Shown here piece by piece: positions 1 through 8,840 of a stretch of DNA of 64,000 nucleotides (position 1 is the first letter of the stretch; every line of letters begins with the position of its first letter). The translations under genes were made by a program, and so were the position numbers. Below the pieces are notes generated by a model. It ran no database searches. It had not been told where the DNA came from and saw only the letters and a list, made by a program, of their open reading frames with translations. The stretch is from Pseudoxanthomonas sp. PXM03 (GTDB taxonomy: Bacteria; Pseudomonadota; Gammaproteobacteria; Xanthomonadales; Xanthomonadaceae). The stretch lies in assembly GCF_014852005.1 (NCBI RefSeq), contig NZ_JACVAU010000005.1, positions 62,001 to 126,000 of the forward strand. Direction: 5' to 3'.

Positions 1-645
1 ACCACGCCCTTGACCCTGGTGCTCTATCGCGACGCGGACGAGTTCGCGCGCAACAACCGCAGTCGCCCATGGGCAGAAGCTTATTACCTGCGTCCCGCCT
101 GCTACGCGTACTACGGCGTTGGGAGCGCGAACCCACATCACTGGATGCTGCACGAGGCCGTGCACCAACTGAACACTGAAGTCGCAGGCTGGCGCTTGCC
201 CGCGTGGGCCAATGAAGGGGTCGCAGGCTACTTGGGCGCGAGCTGGCTTGAGAATGGCGTGCTGACGCCGGGTAAGAGCGACCCGGACACCTACCCGATC
301 TGGTGGTTGTCGCGCATGAAGCTCACCGGGAGCCTGGAGGCCGACGTCGGAGCCGTCCGCTTCATCCGGCTACGCGACCTGCTTGAAAGCAGCGGTCCCG
401 ACATCAACCAGCACGTCAATCTGTACTACCTGCACTACTGGGGCCTGACACACTTCCTGTTCCACTACGAGAACGGCCGGTACGCCGCGGCCTACAAGCA
501 GCTGCTCGCACGGGGCGCGTCGACGTCCGACTTCGAGCGCTTGATCGGCCCGATCGAGACCATCGAGAAAGCATGGTACGCGTACCTGCTGGACGCTATT
601 ACGACGATGCAGGCGTACGAAGCGGAGAACGGCATCGAGCGCTGA
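1..645 (+). CDS. Partial gluzincin-like (peptidase MA fold) metallopeptidase
   Basis: The reading frame is open to the left edge, so the N-terminus is missing; 214 codons are visible. The protein carries HEAVH (an HExxH zinc-binding motif) and, about 20 residues later, AWANEGVAGY, where the Glu of NEG fits the third zinc ligand of gluzincins. This two-part pattern is typical of DUF1570/peptidase-MA-like proteins. The rest is rich in Trp and Tyr, without a visible membrane segment in the part seen. Substrate and localisation are unknown; a signal peptide, if any, lies outside the window. The convergent reductase gene follows after 11 bases. Peptidase fold likely; exact family uncertain. Confidence 0.6.
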   Translation, partial: TTPLTLVLYRDADEFARNNRSRPWAEAYYLRPACYAYYGVGSANPHHWMLHEAVHQLNTEVAGWRLPAWANEGVAGYLGASWLENGVLTPGKSDPDTYPIWWLSRMKLTGSLEADVGAVRFIRLRDLLESSGPDINQHVNLYYLHYWGLTHFLFHYENGRYAAAYKQLLARGASTSDFERLIGPIETIEKAWYAYLLDAITTMQAYEAENGIER

Positions 646-656
646 GTGGGTGGTCC

Positions 657-1685
657 TTAAAGCTTCACTACCACCTTGCCGAAGTTCTCGCCGCGCAACA
701 GGCCTATCAGTGCGCGCGGAGCGTTTTCCAGCCCTTCCACGATGTCCTCGCGGTAGCGGATCTTTCCGTCGACGAGCCATGCGCCCATCTCGCGCAGGAA
801 CTGCGGATAGAGCGCGATGAAATCGTGCTGGATGAAACCGCGCACGGTCAGGTGGCGGGTCAGGATCTGGCTCATCAGCAACGCCATGCGATCGGGGCCG
901 CCTGGCAACGTCTGGTCGTTGTAGTGCGCCACCAGCCCGCAGACCGGGATGCGGGCGAAGTCGTTGAGCAGCGGCAACACGGCGTCGAACACCGCACCAC
1001 CGACATTCTCGAAGTAGACGTCGATGCCGTCCGGACATGCCGCGCGCAGTCGCGCCGCGAAATCCGGCGCGCGATGGTCCAGCGCGACATCGAAACCGAG
1101 TTCGTCGCGCAGGTAGGCGCACTTGCGTTCGCCGCCGGCGATGCCGACGGTACGGGCGCCCTGCAGCTTCGCGATCTGGCCCACGGTCGCCCCGACCGGT
1201 CCGCTGGCCGCGGCGACCACCACGGTTTCGCCTGGCTTCGGCTGGCCGATCTCGTGCAAGCCGACATAGGCGGTGAACCCCGGCATGCCATACACGCCCA
1301 GCGCGGTGGTCAGCGGTGCGACGCGCGCATCCAGCTTGCGCTTGAGCGTCCTGCCATCGGCCACGGCATGCGTCCGCCAACCGCCGTGCGCCAGCACCAT
1401 GTCGCCGGGCTGCAGGTCGGGGTGGCGCGAGACGATCACTTCCGACACCGTGCCGCCATCCATCACCTCGCCGATCTCCACCGGCTTCGCATACGAGCGC
1501 CCCGCATTCATGCGGCCGCGCATGTACGGGTCCAGCGACAGATAGCGGTTGCGCAGCAGCACTTCGCCTTCCGCGGGGGCAGGCATCGCCGCATGTTCCA
1601 GGCGGAAGTCGTCGAGGGTCGGCTCGCCTTGTGGGCGTGCGGCCAGCACGACGCGGGTGGTGTGGATCGCATTCTCTGTTTCCAC
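657..1685 (-). CDS. NADPH-dependent medium-chain reductase, CurA-like
   Basis: A 342-residue zinc-independent medium-chain dehydrogenase/reductase of the CurA (YncB)/prostaglandin reductase/leukotriene hydroxydehydrogenase group, which reduces alpha,beta-unsaturated ketones with NADPH in the cytoplasm. Visible marks are the N-terminal LSLDPYMRGRM, GMPGFTAYVGL before the Rossmann domain, the nucleotide-binding AAASGPVGATVGQIAK, and YFENVGG, all characteristic of this family. The length matches E. coli CurA. The start is a GTG with a weak GGAG upstream. It stands alone between convergent and divergent neighbours. The physiological substrate cannot be inferred. Confidence 0.85.
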   Translation of the reverse strand: METENAIHTTRVVLAARPQGEPTLDDFRLEHAAMPAPAEGEVLLRNRYLSLDPYMRGRMNAGRSYAKPVEIGEVMDGGTVSEVIVSRHPDLQPGDMVLAHGGWRTHAVADGRTLKRKLDARVAPLTTALGVYGMPGFTAYVGLHEIGQPKPGETVVVAAASGPVGATVGQIAKLQGARTVGIAGGERKCAYLRDELGFDVALDHRAPDFAARLRAACPDGIDVYFENVGGAVFDAVLPLLNDFARIPVCGLVAHYNDQTLPGGPDRMALLMSQILTRHLTVRGFIQHDFIALYPQFLREMGAWLVDGKIRYREDIVEGLENAPRALIGLLRGENFGKVVVKL

Positions 1686-1832
1686 ATCCTGTCTCCATGG
1701 CCGCCGACGTCCGCCAGTCTACTCGCCGCTGCACGTCCGGATGCGATGAAGCGTGCACGGCCTGCGGTGGCCGCCATGCCGGCTGAACATGCCGCGTGCT
1801 AGTCTCCGCGCACCTTTCTGGAGGGCTCACGC

Positions 1833-2699
1833 ATGACGACTCGCATTCCGCTGTCCCTGGCGCTCGTGGCGGCGCTGGCTGCCTCGCAACCCTTGTTTGC
1901 TGCATCGCCGGCCAAGCCTGCCGATGCGACACAGTCGCTGTCCGCTGCCGATACGGTTGCGCTGGACGCCGCGCTGAAGGGCGAATGGCGCGACCCGAAG
2001 AATGCAGCGCGCGACGTCCATCGCCACCCGAAGGAAACCCTGTCGTTCTTCGGCGTGACGCCGACGCAGATCGTGGTCGAGATCACGCCCGGCGGCGGTT
2101 GGTACGCGGAAATCCTCGGCCCCTACCTGAAGGCGGGAGGCCAGTATGTCGCCGCCGTGGTTGATCCTGCCTCGGTCGCCGAGAAGAGCCGCAACTACTA
2201 CCAGCGCGGCGTGGACGGCCTGCAGAAGAAGTTCACCGACGGGCCCGCGCAGTTCGACAAGGCCACGATGGTGAAATACAACCCCGCCGCGCCGGTATTC
2301 GGCACCGCAGGCTCCGCCGATGTCGTGCTGACCTTCCGCAACGTGCACAACTGGCGCAGTGCGCAGCAGGCGGAGGGCATGTTCAAGGGCTTCTTCGACG
2401 TGCTCAAGCCCGGCGGCGTGCTGGGCGTGGTGGAACACCGCGCGAACCAGGACGTGGCGGCGGACGACGACTCCGGCTATGTCAGCGAGGCGCAGGTCAT
2501 CGCGCTTGCGGCAGCGGCGGGCTTCCGCCTGGATGCGAAGAGCGAAGTGAACGCGAACCCGAAGGACACCAAGGACCATCCGAACGGCGTGTGGACCCTG
2601 CCGCCGTCCAACAACCATCCGGAAGCGGAGCGCGCGAAGTACCAGGCGATCGGCGAGAGCGACCGCATGACGCTGCGGTTCGTGAAGCCGCAATCCTGA
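1833..2699 (+). CDS. Exported class I SAM-methyltransferase-like protein (COG4798 type)
   Basis: 288 residues with a clear Sec signal peptide (MTTRIPLSLALVAALAASQP then FAAS). The mature part looks like the predicted methyltransferase family COG4798: the glycine-rich SAM-binding region is ITPGGGWYAEILGPYL and a later strand reads ADVVLTFRNVHNW. A GGAGG ribosome site lies 9 bases before the ATG. Finding a SAM-binding fold behind a signal peptide is odd because SAM is not expected in the periplasm; the family as a whole nevertheless often carries such leaders. Function unknown; the fold is confident, activity is not. Confidence 0.75.
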   Translation: MTTRIPLSLALVAALAASQPLFAASPAKPADATQSLSAADTVALDAALKGEWRDPKNAARDVHRHPKETLSFFGVTPTQIVVEITPGGGWYAEILGPYLKAGGQYVAAVVDPASVAEKSRNYYQRGVDGLQKKFTDGPAQFDKATMVKYNPAAPVFGTAGSADVVLTFRNVHNWRSAQQAEGMFKGFFDVLKPGGVLGVVEHRANQDVAADDDSGYVSEAQVIALAAAAGFRLDAKSEVNANPKDTKDHPNGVWTLPPSNNHPEAERAKYQAIGESDRMTLRFVKPQS

Positions 2700-2759
2700 T
2701 CTCGCCGCTGACGGCGCCACGTCCCGCATGGGCGTGACGCCGCGGTTCCCTGGTCTTCC

Positions 2760-3296
2760 ATGCTGATCGCGTTCAACAAGCCGTTCAACGTGCTCTGCCA
2801 GTTCACCGATCGCAGCGAACCGCCGCGGCGGACGCTGGCGGAATTCGGCCTGCCGCCCGGCGTGTATGCCGCAGGGCGGCTGGACTACGACAGTGAAGGC
2901 TTGCTGCTGCTCACCGACGACGGCACGCTGGCGAACCGGCTGACCGATCCGCGCCACAAGCAGCCGAAGACCTATTGGGTCCAGGTGGAAGGGGTGCCCG
3001 CTGACGGGCAGCTGGAGGCGCTACGCCGCGGTGTGGTGTTGAACGATGGCCCCACGCGGCCCGCACGGATCGAGCGCCTCGAACCCGCGCCGGCCTTGTG
3101 GCCACGGGATCCGCCCGTGCGCTTCCGCAAATCGGTACCGGACACATGGCTGGCAGTGACGATCACCGAAGGTCGCAACCGCCAGGTTCGCCGCATGACG
3201 GCGGCGGCAGGCTTGCCGACGTTGCGGTTGGTCCGCGTTGCGATGGGAGACGTGCGGCTGGACCGATTGGCGCCCGGCCAATGGCGCGAGGTGTAG
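2760..3296 (+). CDS. rluE: 23S rRNA pseudouridine synthase E
   Basis: 178 residues of the RsuA/RluB/E/F family. The catalytic motif is [14 protein letters not shown], whose Asp attacks the uridine; the N-terminal [11 protein letters not shown] and the C-terminal [10 protein letters not shown] are the other family blocks. No N-terminal S4 domain is present and the protein is short, which is the RluE layout. In E. coli this enzyme makes pseudouridine 2457 of 23S rRNA. It sits about 60 bases after the exported methyltransferase-like gene, with no sign that they share a function. Confidence 0.9.
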   Translation: MLIAFNKPFNVLCQFTDRSEPPRRTLAEFGLPPGVYAAGRLDYDSEGLLLLTDDGTLANRLTDPRHKQPKTYWVQVEGVPADGQLEALRRGVVLNDGPTRPARIERLEPAPALWPRDPPVRFRKSVPDTWLAVTITEGRNRQVRRMTAAAGLPTLRLVRVAMGDVRLDRLAPGQWREV

Positions 3297-3363
3297 GACA
3301 TGCGAGAACCGCATCGCCCTGTAGGAGCGGTGCGGGACCGGACACAGGAACACGCTGGGTCGA

Positions 3364-3747
3364 TCAGCTCTCCGCCGAATGAGACGCGGTGCTACGGGGT
3401 TTGCGCGGCGTGCCGGTCTTGCGCGCCGTGGAGGTCTTGCCAGCCCCGTTGACCTTGCGCGCTTCGACGCGGCGCGACTTGCCCTCGATCGGCGCATTGG
3501 CCTGGTCGCGCTTGCGCTTGCGGTAGGCGACCAGCGCCAGCAGGCCCACGCCAATGCCGGTGGCCACCGCGACGGCAGGATTGCGCCGCACGAAATTCAC
3601 CGCGAGCTTGCCGCCGGTCCTGGCGACGCCCAGCGCGGCTCCCGTCTGCAGCAACCTGTCTGCACTGGGCACGGCGTGCCTGAGGCTGGTGCCCGCCTGG
3701 CTTGCCAGTTCGAGTGCGCGGTCGGTGATGGTGGTCAATTTGCTCAT
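3364..3747 (-). CDS. Small basic single-pass membrane protein
   Basis: 127 residues from the ATG at 3747, which has an AGGGAAGG ribosome site; a longer reading frame upstream has no such site. There is one membrane segment around NPAVAVATGIGVGLLALVAY, preceded by an amphipathic region and followed by a Lys/Arg/Thr/Ala-rich tail (GKTSTARKTGTPRKPRSTAS). The layout recalls ElaB/YqjD-type proteins, which tether ribosomes or associate with the inner membrane, but the similarity is only architectural. No enzyme motif. It is convergent with rluE and lies downstream of hrpB. Confidence 0.6.
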   Translation of the reverse strand: MSKLTTITDRALELASQAGTSLRHAVPSADRLLQTGAALGVARTGGKLAVNFVRRNPAVAVATGIGVGLLALVAYRKRKRDQANAPIEGKSRRVEARKVNGAGKTSTARKTGTPRKPRSTASHSAES

Positions 3748-3846
3748 GATGCCTTCCCTGAAGGTGGGTAACGGGATCAGTGTCCATGGAGGGATGTTCA
3801 AGGCGCGTTAGCACTACGCCGCCGGGCTGGCCCCCGGCTGAACGGA

Positions 3847-6444
3847 TCAGGTGCCGCGAGGCTTTGCGCGATGGGTCGCCTGCGCGCTCCACGGATCATC
3901 CGGCCACGGATGTTTCGGATACCGCCCTTTCATTTCCTTCTTCACCTCGGCGTAGGTGGAGTTCCAGAAGTTGCGCAGGTCCGAGGTGACCTGCAGCGGT
4001 TTGCCGCCCGGCGACAACAGGTGCAGCAGCACCGGCACGCGACCATCCGCCACGCGCGGGGTGTCGGCGAGGCCGAACAGCTCCTGCAGCTTCACCGCCA
4101 GTACCGGCGGGTGGCCGTGCGCGTACTCGATACGGCGCTCCATGCCCGACGGCACGATGATGCGTACGGGTGCCAGTTGGTCGATGCGCTGCCGCAGCGA
4201 CCAGTCCATGCCTGACTTCAGCGCATTCGCCAGCGCGTCCTCTTCCAGCGCGTCGAGCCGCGTCTTGCCGGCGAATGCGGGCTTGAGCCAGTCGTCGAGC
4301 GTGGCCATCAGCGCATCGTCGCCAACATCGGGAAGGCCCAGCTCCGGCATCCACTCGCGCAGGCAGCGCACGCGCTCGCGCCATTGCCGCAGCGACTCAG
4401 GCCAGGGCAACGCGTCCAATCCCAGTTCGCGCACGGCGTCCGTCAATGCCGCCGCCGCGAGCGCGGGATCGACGCGTCCCGCCGGGCGTGCATCGAAGAC
4501 GATCTGGTCGAAGCGCGATTCGCGTTGCGCCACCAGCGCGCGACGCGACGCATCCCAGCGCACGGTGTCCTCGGTGACGAAGCGGTCGGCGAACTCGGTG
4601 CGCAGGCGTTTCTCGTCCACGGGCGCGCCGCGCTGGATCAAGGCGTCGCGTGCTTCGTAACGCAGTTCGCTGGCGACGATCCAGGGTTCGCCGAACAGCG
4701 CGCTGTCGTCGAACAGGCGCGCCGTGCGCCCGTTCGCCAGTTGGTAGCGACGCGGATCCTGCGGATGCTGAGTACCGATGCGGTCGGGAAAGGCATGCAT
4801 GAGCACATCGCCGAGACGGTGCGCTTCGAGGGACGAGGGCGGCGGCGCGTCTTCGCGGATGCGGCGGCGCCACTGCTTCGCGGCGGCATCGATGGCAGCC
4901 AGTCCGGTGCGATGGGCCTCGTGCGGCGCACGCCCCATGCGGAACGCCGCCAGCGCCCGCCAGCGTGCGGCCAGGGCATCGCCACCCATGCGCAAGGGAT
5001 CGCGCGCCTCGACGAGCGCGGCCAGATCGGCGGCCAGCGCGCGATCCTCGGCTCCCGTCGCCGACAGCAGCATCGCGGCCAGGCGCGGATGGGTGCCCAG
5101 TGCCAGCATGCGCTTGCCCAGCGGGGTGATGGCCTGCGATGCGCTCAGCGCGCCAAGACGCGCCAACAGATCCCGCGCGGCATTCAGCGCGCCCGGTGGC
5201 GGTGCATCGACGAAGCGCAGGTCGTCACTGCCCCAGGCGGCCAGTTCCAATGCCAACGAGCCCAGTTCGACCAACGCGATCTCCGGACGGCGCTGCGGAT
5301 CGAGCCGCTGCGACGGCGGCCACAGCCGGTAGGCCCAGCCTTCGGCCACGCGGCCGGCACGACCGGCGCGCTGATCGGCGGACGCCTGCGAAATGCTGGT
5401 CACTTCCAGGCGCGAGAAGCCGCTGTTCGGATCGTAGGACGGCTCGCGCGCCAGTCCGCTGTCGACCACCACGCGCACGCCCGGCAGCGTCACCGATGAT
5501 TCGGCCACATTGGTGGCCAGCACCACGCGACGGCGGCCCTGCGGATCGGGTTGCAGGGCTTCGGATTGTTTCTCCACCGGCAGTTCGCCATGCAATGCCA
5601 GCACCATGAAATTTTCTTTCCCTTCTCCCCTCGGGAGAAGGTGCCCGGAGGGCGGATGAGGGGCGAGCGGAGCCATGTTGCCGGCAGCATCGCGTCCTTC
5701 GTGCTCCCTCTCCCCAACCCCTCTCCCGGCGGGAGAGGGGCTCAACATCGCCTCCACGCGCGCGATCTCGCGCTGTCCCGGCAAGAACACCAGCACGTCG
5801 CCGGGATGCGTTTGCAGGGCCTGTTCGATCGCTCGGCGCGCCTGCACCTCGATCGTCTCGTCCCGGCGGGCGGCGAAGTGCGCGACGTGGACGGGATGAC
5901 CGCGACCCTCGCTGCTCAGACGCGGCGCGTCGAGGAACCGCGCGAGCTTCTCGCCATCGAGCGTGGCGGACATGACCACGATGCGCAGGTCCTCGCGCAG
6001 CTGCGCCTGCACGTCCAGCGCCAGCGCCAGGCCCAGGTCGCCGGCGAGGTGGCGTTCGTGGAACTCGTCGAAGAGGATCGCGCCGACTCCCTCCAGCATC
6101 GGGTCATCCTGGATCATCCGGGTCAGGATGCCCTCGGTGACGACTTCGACGCGGGTCTTCGGTCCGACCTTGTTCTCGAACCGGATGCGGTAACCGACCG
6201 TGTCGCCGACGGCCTCACCCCGCTGCTTCGCCATGAAGCCGGCTGCCGCGCGCGCGGCCACGCGGCGCGGCTCCAGCATCACGATCTTCTTCCCTTGCAG
6301 CCAGGGCTGGTCCAGCAACGCCAGCGGCACCTGCGTGGTCTTGCCGGCGCCGGGTGGCGCCTCCAGCACAAGGCGCGGGTGGTCGGACAGGCTGCGGACG
6401 ATGTCCGGCAGCAGCGGGGTGATCGGGAACGTGGGCGACGGCAT
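3847..6444 (-). CDS. hrpB: ATP-dependent helicase HrpB
   Basis: About 865 residues of the DEAH-box helicase HrpB. Visible are Walker A (PPGAGKTTQVPLAL), the DEFHER box, motif III (SATLDG), motif VI (QRAGRAGR) and the HrpB C-terminal domain ending in LRNFWNSTYAEVKKEMKGRYPKHPWPDDPW. The ATG at 6444 is preferred over an upstream TTG; neither has a good ribosome site. Odd: roughly 45 residues from about residue 234 (LSPSPAGRGVGERE… to …LLPRGEGKENF) are encoded by an inserted palindromic repeat and separate two conserved helicase blocks, explaining why the protein is longer than its E. coli relative (about 820). The frame stays open. Confidence 0.92.
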   Translation of the reverse strand: MPSPTFPITPLLPDIVRSLSDHPRLVLEAPPGAGKTTQVPLALLDQPWLQGKKIVMLEPRRVAARAAAGFMAKQRGEAVGDTVGYRIRFENKVGPKTRVEVVTEGILTRMIQDDPMLEGVGAILFDEFHERHLAGDLGLALALDVQAQLREDLRIVVMSATLDGEKLARFLDAPRLSSEGRGHPVHVAHFAARRDETIEVQARRAIEQALQTHPGDVLVFLPGQREIARVEAMLSPSPAGRGVGEREHEGRDAAGNMAPLAPHPPSGHLLPRGEGKENFMVLALHGELPVEKQSEALQPDPQGRRRVVLATNVAESSVTLPGVRVVVDSGLAREPSYDPNSGFSRLEVTSISQASADQRAGRAGRVAEGWAYRLWPPSQRLDPQRRPEIALVELGSLALELAAWGSDDLRFVDAPPPGALNAARDLLARLGALSASQAITPLGKRMLALGTHPRLAAMLLSATGAEDRALAADLAALVEARDPLRMGGDALAARWRALAAFRMGRAPHEAHRTGLAAIDAAAKQWRRRIREDAPPPSSLEAHRLGDVLMHAFPDRIGTQHPQDPRRYQLANGRTARLFDDSALFGEPWIVASELRYEARDALIQRGAPVDEKRLRTEFADRFVTEDTVRWDASRRALVAQRESRFDQIVFDARPAGRVDPALAAAALTDAVRELGLDALPWPESLRQWRERVRCLREWMPELGLPDVGDDALMATLDDWLKPAFAGKTRLDALEEDALANALKSGMDWSLRQRIDQLAPVRIIVPSGMERRIEYAHGHPPVLAVKLQELFGLADTPRVADGRVPVLLHLLSPGGKPLQVTSDLRNFWNSTYAEVKKEMKGRYPKHPWPDDPWSAQATHRAKPRGT
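5611..5745. repeat. Palindromic repeat inserted in frame within hrpB
   Basis: Two perfect hairpins bracket this stretch: CCTTCTCCC/GGGAGAAGG (5621-5641, 3-base loop) and CCCCTCTCCC/GGGAGAGGGG (5718-5740, 3-base loop). The element type (…PSPAGRGVGE…, …PHPPSGHLLPRGEG…) is a common intergenic repeat in GC-rich proteobacteria; here it lies inside a coding region, its length is a multiple of three and no stop arises. Confidence 0.8.
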
Positions 6445-6476
6445 GCGGCGCAAAGGATAAACGCATGCGGTCCCAC

Positions 6477-6502
6477 TGTAGGAGCGACGTGAGTCGCGAC
6501 CG
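6477..6502 (+). repeat. REP-like repeat, left copy of an inverted pair
   Basis: Begins TGTAGGAGCGACGTGAGTCG and continues to the CGACCG at 6502. The same 26 bases occur inverted at 6594-6619. This is the widespread Xanthomonadaceae/Pseudomonas intergenic REP-type sequence. A degenerate single copy may be present at about 3319-3340 (TGTAGGAGCGGTGCGGGACC). Confidence 0.8.
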
Positions 6503-6593
6503 CACGGTTTTGCACACTCACAACGGGGTCAGCCACGACGCTACCAAACGACCCTCTTCTTGTGAGCTCGGCCGTCCGGACCCTCTTTTCTTC

Positions 6594-6619
6594 CGGTCGC
6601 GACTCACGTCGCTCCTACA
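6594..6619 (-). repeat. REP-like repeat, right copy of an inverted pair
   Basis: Exact reverse complement of 6477-6502, separated from it by 91 bases. Together they form a long-range hairpin (BIME-like doublet) between the divergent hrpB and tatD genes. It ends about 30 bases before the tatD start, so tatD's promoter must lie in or between the repeats. Confidence 0.8.
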
Positions 6620-6650
6620 ACAGCCTGATCCAACGACTAAAATGGCCGCC

Positions 6651-7460
6651 ATGGATCTCATCGATATCGGCGCCAACCTGACCCACGACAGCTTCGACCA
6701 CGACCGCAACGCGGTGCTGCAGCGCGCGCGCGAGGCCGGGGTGGTCCAGCAGGTCGTCACGGGCGCGAGCCGCGAGCATTCGCCGATGGCATTGCGGCTG
6801 GCACAGGCGCATCCCGGGGAACTGTTCGCCACCGCCGGCGTGCATCCGCACCACGCCACCGAATACACCGACGAATGCGATGCCGAGATGCGCGCGCTGC
6901 TGGCGCATGCCGAGGTCGTCGCCGTGGGCGAATGCGGGCTGGACTATTTCCGCGATTTCTCGCCGCGTCCGGCCCAGCGCAAGGCATTCGAGCGCCAGTT
7001 GCAGATCGCCGTGGATACCGGCAAACCCTTGTTCCTGCACCAGCGAGACGCGCACGACGACTTCGTGGCGATGATGAAGAACTTCGACGGCAGGCTCGGC
7101 CCGGCCGTGGTGCACTGCTTCACCGGCACGAAGAAGGAACTGTTCGACTGCCTGGACCAGGACTGGCATATCGGCATCACCGGCTGGCTGTGCGACGAAC
7201 GCCGCGGCCTGCACCTGCGCGAACTGGTGAAGAACATCCCGGCGAACCGGCTGATGATCGAGACCGACGCGCCCTACCTGCTGCCGCGCACGGTGAAGCC
7301 GCAACCCTCGCACCGTCGCAACGAGCCGATGTACCTGGCCCATATCGTTGCCGAGCTGGCACGCGACCGCGGCGAGGACATCGAGGTCACGGCTGTGGCG
7401 ACAACGGCGACCGCGCGTGCGTTCTTCCGGTTGCCCCCGGCGGGCCGGGACGCCACCTGA
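6651..7460 (+). CDS. tatD: TatD-family 3'-5' DNase
   Basis: 269 residues of the TatD metal-dependent hydrolase family (TIM barrel). Metal ligands are visible in GVHPHHA, GECGLDYFRD, FLHQRDAH, VHCFTG and ETDAPYLLPR. IDIGANLTHDSF matches the start of E. coli TatD (F/IDIGVNLTSSQF) better than TatD paralogues, so the ATG at 6651 is taken; an ATG at 6642 is possible. The family degrades single-stranded DNA 3' to 5' in DNA repair and fragmentation. It is monocistronic and ends at a GC-rich hairpin shared with the convergent next gene. Confidence 0.9.
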   Translation: MDLIDIGANLTHDSFDHDRNAVLQRAREAGVVQQVVTGASREHSPMALRLAQAHPGELFATAGVHPHHATEYTDECDAEMRALLAHAEVVAVGECGLDYFRDFSPRPAQRKAFERQLQIAVDTGKPLFLHQRDAHDDFVAMMKNFDGRLGPAVVHCFTGTKKELFDCLDQDWHIGITGWLCDERRGLHLRELVKNIPANRLMIETDAPYLLPRTVKPQPSHRRNEPMYLAHIVAELARDRGEDIEVTAVATTATARAFFRLPPAGRDAT

Positions 7461-7486
7461 CGGGGACGCCCCGGATGACGTCCCCG
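7461..7486. terminator. GC-rich hairpin between convergent genes
   Basis: CGGGGACG and CGTCCCCG form an 8-bp stem with a 10-base loop between the stop codons of tatD and the convergent haloperoxidase-like gene. It has no T-tract, so it is at most a weak or factor-assisted bidirectional terminator. Confidence 0.45.
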
Positions 7487-7488
7487 CG

Positions 7489-8742
7489 TCAGCGCCGGCG
7501 TGGCCGCAGGTAGTGGCGGGTCACGTAGTTGCCGATCTTGTTGCCCTGCTTAAGGCCGTCCATGCATGCCGTGCGGAAGTGGATGCCGGCATACACGCGC
7601 GACATCGCCGCCTCGTGTTCGGCCTGCGACAGCGTGTCGAAATGGCGTTCGATGCCGGCGGCCGTATATGTGTACGGCAAGGCATCCGTGCCCAGCAGGC
7701 GTCGCAGCACCTCCATCGCGCTCGCGGTGAGCGCCGACAGGCCGCTGGCATAGTCCGGATAGGGCGGCGATGCGAGGTACGACATCCACTGCGGGTTGCC
7801 GGCCGCATGGATCGCGGTGATCGGGCGCCAGAACTTGTAGTGGTACTTGCCGTTGAACACACCGAAGGATGCATCGGCCTGTGCCATGTTCATCAGCGCG
7901 AACAGGCGCGCGTGCTGCCACAGGTCCAGGCCGCGGCCGGCAACGACCTGCTGGGCGATGGCATTGGCGTTGGCACCTCCGCCGGCCCAGTAGCGCGCAG
8001 CGCGGCTTTCGTATGAATCCACGTTCTGCGGCGCAGCGCGCACCGCGGCGCTGCCGACCGCCATCACCTCCTGGTACTCGCGCCGGTAGGTGCCGCTGCG
8101 CAGGTTCAGCAGGGGTGACGGACCCGCGCGGAACTGGGTGACGTGGTTCAGCGCGAACGGTTTCACCTTGCCCCAGTTGCCGAACTGCGGCGGCGCGAAA
8201 TTGGGCGCGGTGGGCTGGTACACACCCGGCAACGGCGGCGCCGAGTACGGCGCATGCGGCGTTGCCGCGCCATCGTTCGCGCGTAGCGCGAGGATCGCGG
8301 CGGCGGCGGCCGAACCGACGGCGATGCCGTCGCTCACGCAACCGGGAAATGCGGACGGGCACGTGAGCCCGGCCAGGTAGGTGTCGTATGTCGTCTCCAG
8401 TGCGGCCGCCTGCGAAGGCACCGTGATCGACAGCGTCATGTAGGCGGCGGTGGCCACCGCCGCCTCCGGCGAGGCACCGCGCGCGGCGGGATGTGCGCCC
8501 GCATAGGGTTCATAACGCAACTCGATCGAGTTCAGCGCGTCGTGGATCGCCAGGTGGGTGATCGCATTGACGCGCGTCTGGATCGGCGGCGCGCCTGCCG
8601 CGGTCGCGGTCTGCCAGGCGGTGGTGTTCCAGTCGATGACGGCGTCGGCCTGGGCCAGGCCGGGCGCGAGGGCCGCGATGAGCAGGACGAAGCGCCGCCG
8701 ACGGACGGTGAAGCGGCGGGTCGCGGTGGAGATCAGGTTCAT
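7489..8742 (-). CDS. Exported vanadium-haloperoxidase/PAP2-like protein lacking the acid-base His
   Basis: 417 residues from an ATG with a GAAGGAAG ribosome site. A signal peptide (FVLLIAALAPGLAQA) precedes a mature domain of the vanadium-dependent haloperoxidase / phosphatidic acid phosphatase-2 fold. The vanadate/phosphate-binding blocks are KYHYKFWRP (Lys and Arg), YPDYASGLSALTAS (normally …SGHS…) and SRVYAGIHF (Arg and His). The His that acts as acid-base in the SGH motif (His404 in Curvularia chloroperoxidase) is Leu335 here. The protein may bind phosphate or vanadate without normal turnover. It probably acts in the periplasm. Confidence 0.75.
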   Translation of the reverse strand: MNLISTATRRFTVRRRRFVLLIAALAPGLAQADAVIDWNTTAWQTATAAGAPPIQTRVNAITHLAIHDALNSIELRYEPYAGAHPAARGASPEAAVATAAYMTLSITVPSQAAALETTYDTYLAGLTCPSAFPGCVSDGIAVGSAAAAAILALRANDGAATPHAPYSAPPLPGVYQPTAPNFAPPQFGNWGKVKPFALNHVTQFRAGPSPLLNLRSGTYRREYQEVMAVGSAAVRAAPQNVDSYESRAARYWAGGGANANAIAQQVVAGRGLDLWQHARLFALMNMAQADASFGVFNGKYHYKFWRPITAIHAAGNPQWMSYLASPPYPDYASGLSALTASAMEVLRRLLGTDALPYTYTAAGIERHFDTLSQAEHEAAMSRVYAGIHFRTACMDGLKQGNKIGNYVTRHYLRPRRR

Positions 8743-8840
8743 GATGGACTTCCTTCGTGTTGGTGGAGGGCCGCCCTGCAGGGCGGCAATCAGTCCATGC
8801 CGGAGGATGCCTGTCCGGCACGGGCATGCTGGCCGGCGCA

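Noticed and set aside
4384-5499. + strand reading frame opposite hrpB
   Set aside because: Shadow of hrpB with Arg/Gln/Ala-rich composition.
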